64,000 nucleotides of DNA, taken from contig QANU01019398.1 in NCBI GenBank assembly GCA_003254905.1, positions 186,001-250,000 of the forward strand. The letters run 5' to 3'. A program made the position numbers and the translations under genes. Source of the DNA: Nissolia schottii. Lineage: Eukaryota; Streptophyta; Magnoliopsida; Fabales; Fabaceae. Positions 60,371-64,000 of this stretch are shown in pieces (within the stretch, counting starts at the first letter, position 1; every line of letters starts with the position of its first letter). The notes under the pieces were generated by a model, which searched no databases, was not told the DNA's origin, and saw nothing but the letters and a program-made list of their open reading frames with translations.

Positions 60371-60495
60371 TTAAACCTAACAAGTACTCTTAGGACACAA
60401 TGGACGTGTCTCTGTCGTACCTCCAAAATAGAGGAACACAAGAGACGCATCTCTACTGTCCTTGCGTCTCTGTATTTTTTGTCTCAGGATGTTTA
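60371..60495. mobile_element. Small MITE, relative of 44818-45000
   Basis: Begins near TCTTAGGACACAATGGACGT and ends TTTTTGTCTCAGGATGTT. The shared core GACGCATCTCTACTGTCC and the ending GTCTCAGGATG are the inverted equivalent of CATCCTGAGAT at the start of the intron-10 copy. Ends are approximate. Confidence 0.5.
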
Positions 60496-60544
60496 CCAAA
60501 TATTGTCTTAAGATACTTATAAAGAAACTTGAAATATAATGTTT

Positions 60545-61783
60545 TGTGGTATTTAATATTTTTTTATTGCATTAAATACCCTAAAAAAACTTGCCCCTTC
60601 CACCGCCCTGTGGTTCGACGGCTGCCGTCGTGGCCGCTGCACGCGTGGTTTGCCGTCTCTCATCACCTCTGCGCCTATTGCTGCCACCAGAGCCTCCGAA
60701 GATACAACGTAGGTGAGCGGCAAACTCACCGTCGTTTGAACCGCCGCTGTTGTGGCCGTGAGTTTTGGGACACCATCTTCTTGATCTGATTCCTCTTCTT
60801 GTAGCGTCATCTCCGTCGCAACCTTCATAGCTGGAGGTTCCGGCAGTGGCTTCCACCGTTCTGTCTCTGAAAATTCTGAGGATGGATCGATAGTATGCAG
60901 ATTGAATTTCGGTAAGTGTAATTTTACCTCCCTTGCAGCTTGAATTTCTGCATTTTCATTTGCTTCTGCTTGAATTTTGTGATTTGGTTGGTTCAATTAT
61001 AGATCTATTGTTAAAGTAATTTGTGCATCTGAATTTGCCTTTGTTTCTGCTTCTACCATGTTTGTTGTTGCTTCCATCTGTTGTTGAATTTTTGCTTCTG
61101 ATTTGCACTGTAATTTGTATCGTAATTCGGCCACTGTTTCTTCCCAATCTATTTCCCATTCTGAGACCTGCTACCGTTGAATTTCTGGTAGAATTAGACG
61201 GAAATCTGGTTGATAGCGATGCAGGAAGGCTACTTCAAAAGTGAGCCACTCCACTGCCGGATTGCACCTCCTACACAGAGTGAACCATGTTCGGACTTGA
61301 CCGTTCAATCCATCAGCAACCTCTGCAACTCTGGTGTTCCTTTGCGTTCCAAAACTTCGACACGAAAAGGATCCACCAGTAGCCGTGCTCACCATCGAAC
61401 ACCGGCAGATCGGCATACAACGGAATATGGCTTGAGCTCTCCGAACCACTATGGGAAGCGGTAACCGCCGGCATGGTGTTCCATGAAAGCACCATTTGTA
61501 ACGAAGTGAATTGGTAAAAGAGGAATTATAGAGATAATGGATGTATTTTGGATATTTTCTACATTCTTTTGTGTGTAAACTACAATAGAATAGGATAATG
61601 ATGTAAAATCCTTCCTAAGAAAGGAGATGACATAGAGAAAGAAATTCTAAGAGAAAGAGGTAGGATAAGCCAAGACAATTTTTCATACTTCCTAATTCCC
61701 ATATTCCACCTATTTATAATAAAATTGGCTCCACTAATTGGATCAATTTCTATTTGGGCCTTCATCAATATAAGTCCGTTACA
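60545..61783 (-). mobile_element. Ty3/gypsy-type fossil: 5' LTR plus gag-like remnant
   Basis: On the minus strand a 287-bp LTR (61783-61497) begins TGTAACG and ends CGTTACA, and is followed after two bases by TGGTGCTTTCATGG, a gypsy-type primer-binding site. Internal DNA then encodes gag-like stretches (LPVFDGEHGYWWI, VRTWFTLCRR, EWLTFEVAFLHRYQPDF), which resemble plant gypsy gag in order and spacing. Pol domains and the 3' LTR are absent; the remnant stops near 60545. It is broken and incomplete, with several breaks in the gag-like part, and looks moderately old. Confidence 0.7.
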
Positions 61784-62195
61784 ACTTGTTACCGAAAACC
61801 CAAATTTATTTATATGATAGTAGTATCAAATTAAATTATAAATTAATGCCTAAGTTTGATATTTTCAATGCCTGCTTGTATAATTAGCCTGTATAGCACT
61901 GGTCTATGTTAGGCTCTCGACTCGATGGAACCTTAATGCTCTGCTGACCATAAATGTAAATTGAACATAAAGTACATACATATCGCTCAAAGCTGAACCA
62001 ATTGATGGGGCTGATTAACACGGTCAGATTTTCTTTTGTTTTATTTTTTTTATAAAAAGGGTCAGAGTCTATGAACAGATCCAATCAAACAGAGGAAATC
62101 TAACAGAGGCTGCACTCAGATACGGACCTCTCCTTTTTGTGTGCTTGAGCCTTGAATACTGTAGCTAGGTGGGTTGGTGAGCCAGCAAATAAATA

Positions 62196-62234
<39 letters not shown>

Positions 62235-63240
62235 TTTTAATTTATAAATGCATTCATTTATTTTACATATTTGTACTCTAATTTGATCGTATAAAAACGA
62301 ATATGAGAGATTCCTATGCAGCAAAATGAGGACATGGGCATACCTTTCCCATTCTTCTACGCCCCGGATCAGCTTCATTTGTATTGTCATTAAACATGTT
62401 TAAAAATCTACACATTAGTAGTACTATTTAATTATTCAGACAAAAAAAAGATTAAATAATTAATTATTTATACCATTAACTAATAGGGATTTTACGAAAT
62501 TATAAGAAGGGAGTTTAGAAGTCTTCCAACACAAACCAGTTACCATCTTTTCTTCCGTTCCATGGTTTACCAGCAACTTCTTTGAAAATCCAGTTGATGT
62601 TAATTAAATGAGGAAACATTTTTGTGAGCTACCACTTTGTATAGACTCAATTACCTATTGCACGTGATGGATACCTTAAATTTTAAAAAACGGATGGATG
62701 GTTAAAAAAAAAAAAACTTTAGTATATACCATACATATATATGTATATGTGTATGTATGTATATTATCATTAGTAGCATATCCATGTAAGTGGACACTGG
62801 ACAGTGACTACAGATTTCCACTATTGGCTAATGTTATGCAGCCTTAATTTTTCCATTTTTTGGCAGATTTATGGTTGGTGCTTCCCACCATGTTAATATT
62901 ATTAATCTGATTGGTGGTATAGATAACCAAAACTAGAATTAAAGAAAACGTCCATCCATCGAAAGTATGTGCCCTTGCGTATTTTAATATAGGACAAATG
63001 GCATATCTCCAGCCACTACTACAACTTTCAACTGTTATACAGATAAAGATAAAGATCACAAACCAGGCTTTCTAGAACTTTGCATTCCTTCTTCACTTCA
63101 AATAGTATAATAACTTAATTACGTTCTCAAGCTGCTTAAAGTTCATGATCATAACAACATTTTTTGTATATTTAAGAAACGTTGAAAAATAAGCAAAAAA
63201 GGCTTGGGTTAGACAAGATAAAGTCAATTGAAATTTGTTT
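61784..63240. other. AT-rich intergenic sequence
   Basis: No supported gene. It includes a TA microsatellite at 62199-62232 and a short mixed ATGTATAT run near 62733-62763. Confidence 0.5.
62199..62232. repeat. (TA)n microsatellite
   Basis: Pure AT dinucleotide run of about 17 units. Confidence 0.9.
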
Positions 63241-63246
63241 TTATCA

Positions 63247-63625
63247 GAAAGAAAATAAATTTATTTATTAAAAAGTCTAACTACAGTTACAAATTAATAA
63301 AGAATATCATATTTAATTAATGTTAATACGATATAAGTATATTTTATATTTTAAATTAATTCAGTTTGTAGTTCTGCTCCTTATCCAAAGATTACCAATG
63401 CTAAAAATGTGCGACATCTTCTTTTACAATAAATATGTATATATTATTCATCTATGAGAACAAAAAAATACTAAAAAGAGAACTAAACCTACCCAAAAAG
63501 GAGACCATAAAATCTTAAATGAAGAAGAAAAAGTGACAGGGTTGCTGCCAAAAAAAAAAGGATGACATCCCTTCTTACAACACCCACAAAAATAAAGATA
63601 AAAAGAGAGAAGAGAAAAAAAAATC
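63247..63625. repeat. Dispersed repeat, copy B (partner at 28362-28935)
   Basis: The left part (gaaagaaaataaatttattt, then gttacaaattaataaagaat) and right part (gaaaaagtgacagggttgct, then aaaaataaagataaaaagag) match copy A in order and orientation. The centre is shorter. No coding similarity. Confidence 0.5.
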
Positions 63626-64000
63626 AATTGAATTTAAATAAACTATAATTTATAGAAAAATGCTACCAATTCGTTCCACTTTAACTTTCAATTTTATTTT
63701 TTTTTTGACAACTTAGAATTTCAAAATATCCATGGTTGACACATTTCAATATAATATACTTTTTTTCAATAATATTGTCATTTTATTATTAATGATCACA
63801 TGCAATTTTAACAAAGAAAATATTGTAACATTAAACACATTAGCGAAAATAATTTCGTTCATTCAAAAAAATTTATACTATTACTAACCGTATTTATTCT
63901 TCTTTAATTATTATTTTTTATGAAAAGTTATGATTTTATTCAAGAGAGAGAAATATCAGTAGCTAAAAGTTTGGAGGCTCTCCATTCCATACTTCAGAAC
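63626..64000. other. AT-rich end of window
   Basis: Nothing recognisable. The element or gene to which the last bases belong cannot be judged. Confidence 0.5.

Noticed and set aside
1-64000. Search for CRISPR arrays, bacterial operons, rRNA or intact tRNA genes
   Set aside because: No regularly spaced direct repeats, rRNA cores or complete tRNA cloverleaf were recognised. tRNA-like boxes found belong to SINE-type elements.

Overview
This window is nuclear DNA from a flowering plant. Intron-containing genes with GT/AG borders, a plant-type PPR gene, a plant atypical aspartic protease and plant transposon families (CACTA, hAT, PIF/Harbinger, Stowaway, Ty3/gypsy) all point that way. Protein and repeat flavour suggest a eudicot, probably a legume, but that is an impression and not proven. 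The DNA is AT-rich and gene-poor: four genes occupy about 17 kb of the 64 kb, and most of the rest is transposon-derived or featureless AT-rich sequence.

Layout. Positions 1-9.1 kb are a transposon field: a CAC/CAT-rich block split by a 676-bp hAT MITE with an 8-bp target duplication, a 2.5-kb CACTA-type element carrying a captured piece of a brassinosteroid-signalling-kinase (BSK) gene, and Ty3/gypsy-like debris. A single-exon P-class PPR gene lies at 9684-11576 (+). Positions 11.6-21.6 kb are AT-rich with small repeats, a short assembly gap and an LTR-like block at 18.3-20.2 kb. A single-exon PCS1-like aspartic protease gene lies at 21673-22986 (-) with a TATA box upstream. Positions 23-44.6 kb hold no convincing gene. 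They contain a head-to-head MITE pair, LTR relics, a CACTA element (35729-40027) that appears to sit inside an older LTR with a Stowaway MITE beside it, and a tRNA-derived SINE whose empty site survives in a tandem duplicate.

Positions 44.6-57.3 kb hold a head-to-head gene pair: an 11-exon tRNA threonylcarbamoyladenosine dehydratase (TcdA/Tcd1-like, minus strand, 462 aa) and a 7-exon ZNF830-like C2H2 zinc-finger protein (plus strand, 328 aa). I assembled both exon by exon, and reading phase is kept across every junction. Their start codons are 229 bp apart, and the gap carries two TGGGCY site-II-type motifs, so a shared bidirectional promoter is likely. Introns of both genes contain MITE insertions. 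Positions 57.3-64 kb are AT-rich with a gypsy 5' LTR plus gag-like relic on the minus strand (60.5-61.8 kb).

The four genes do not form a pathway. The PPR protein is expected to act in organelle RNA metabolism, the protease in the secretory/endomembrane system, the dehydratase in tRNA modification and the zinc-finger protein in nuclear RNA processing. I found no previously undescribed multi-gene system. The most useful observations are the gene capture by a CACTA element, the SINE with its preserved empty site, the compact bidirectional promoter and the nested-element chronologies.
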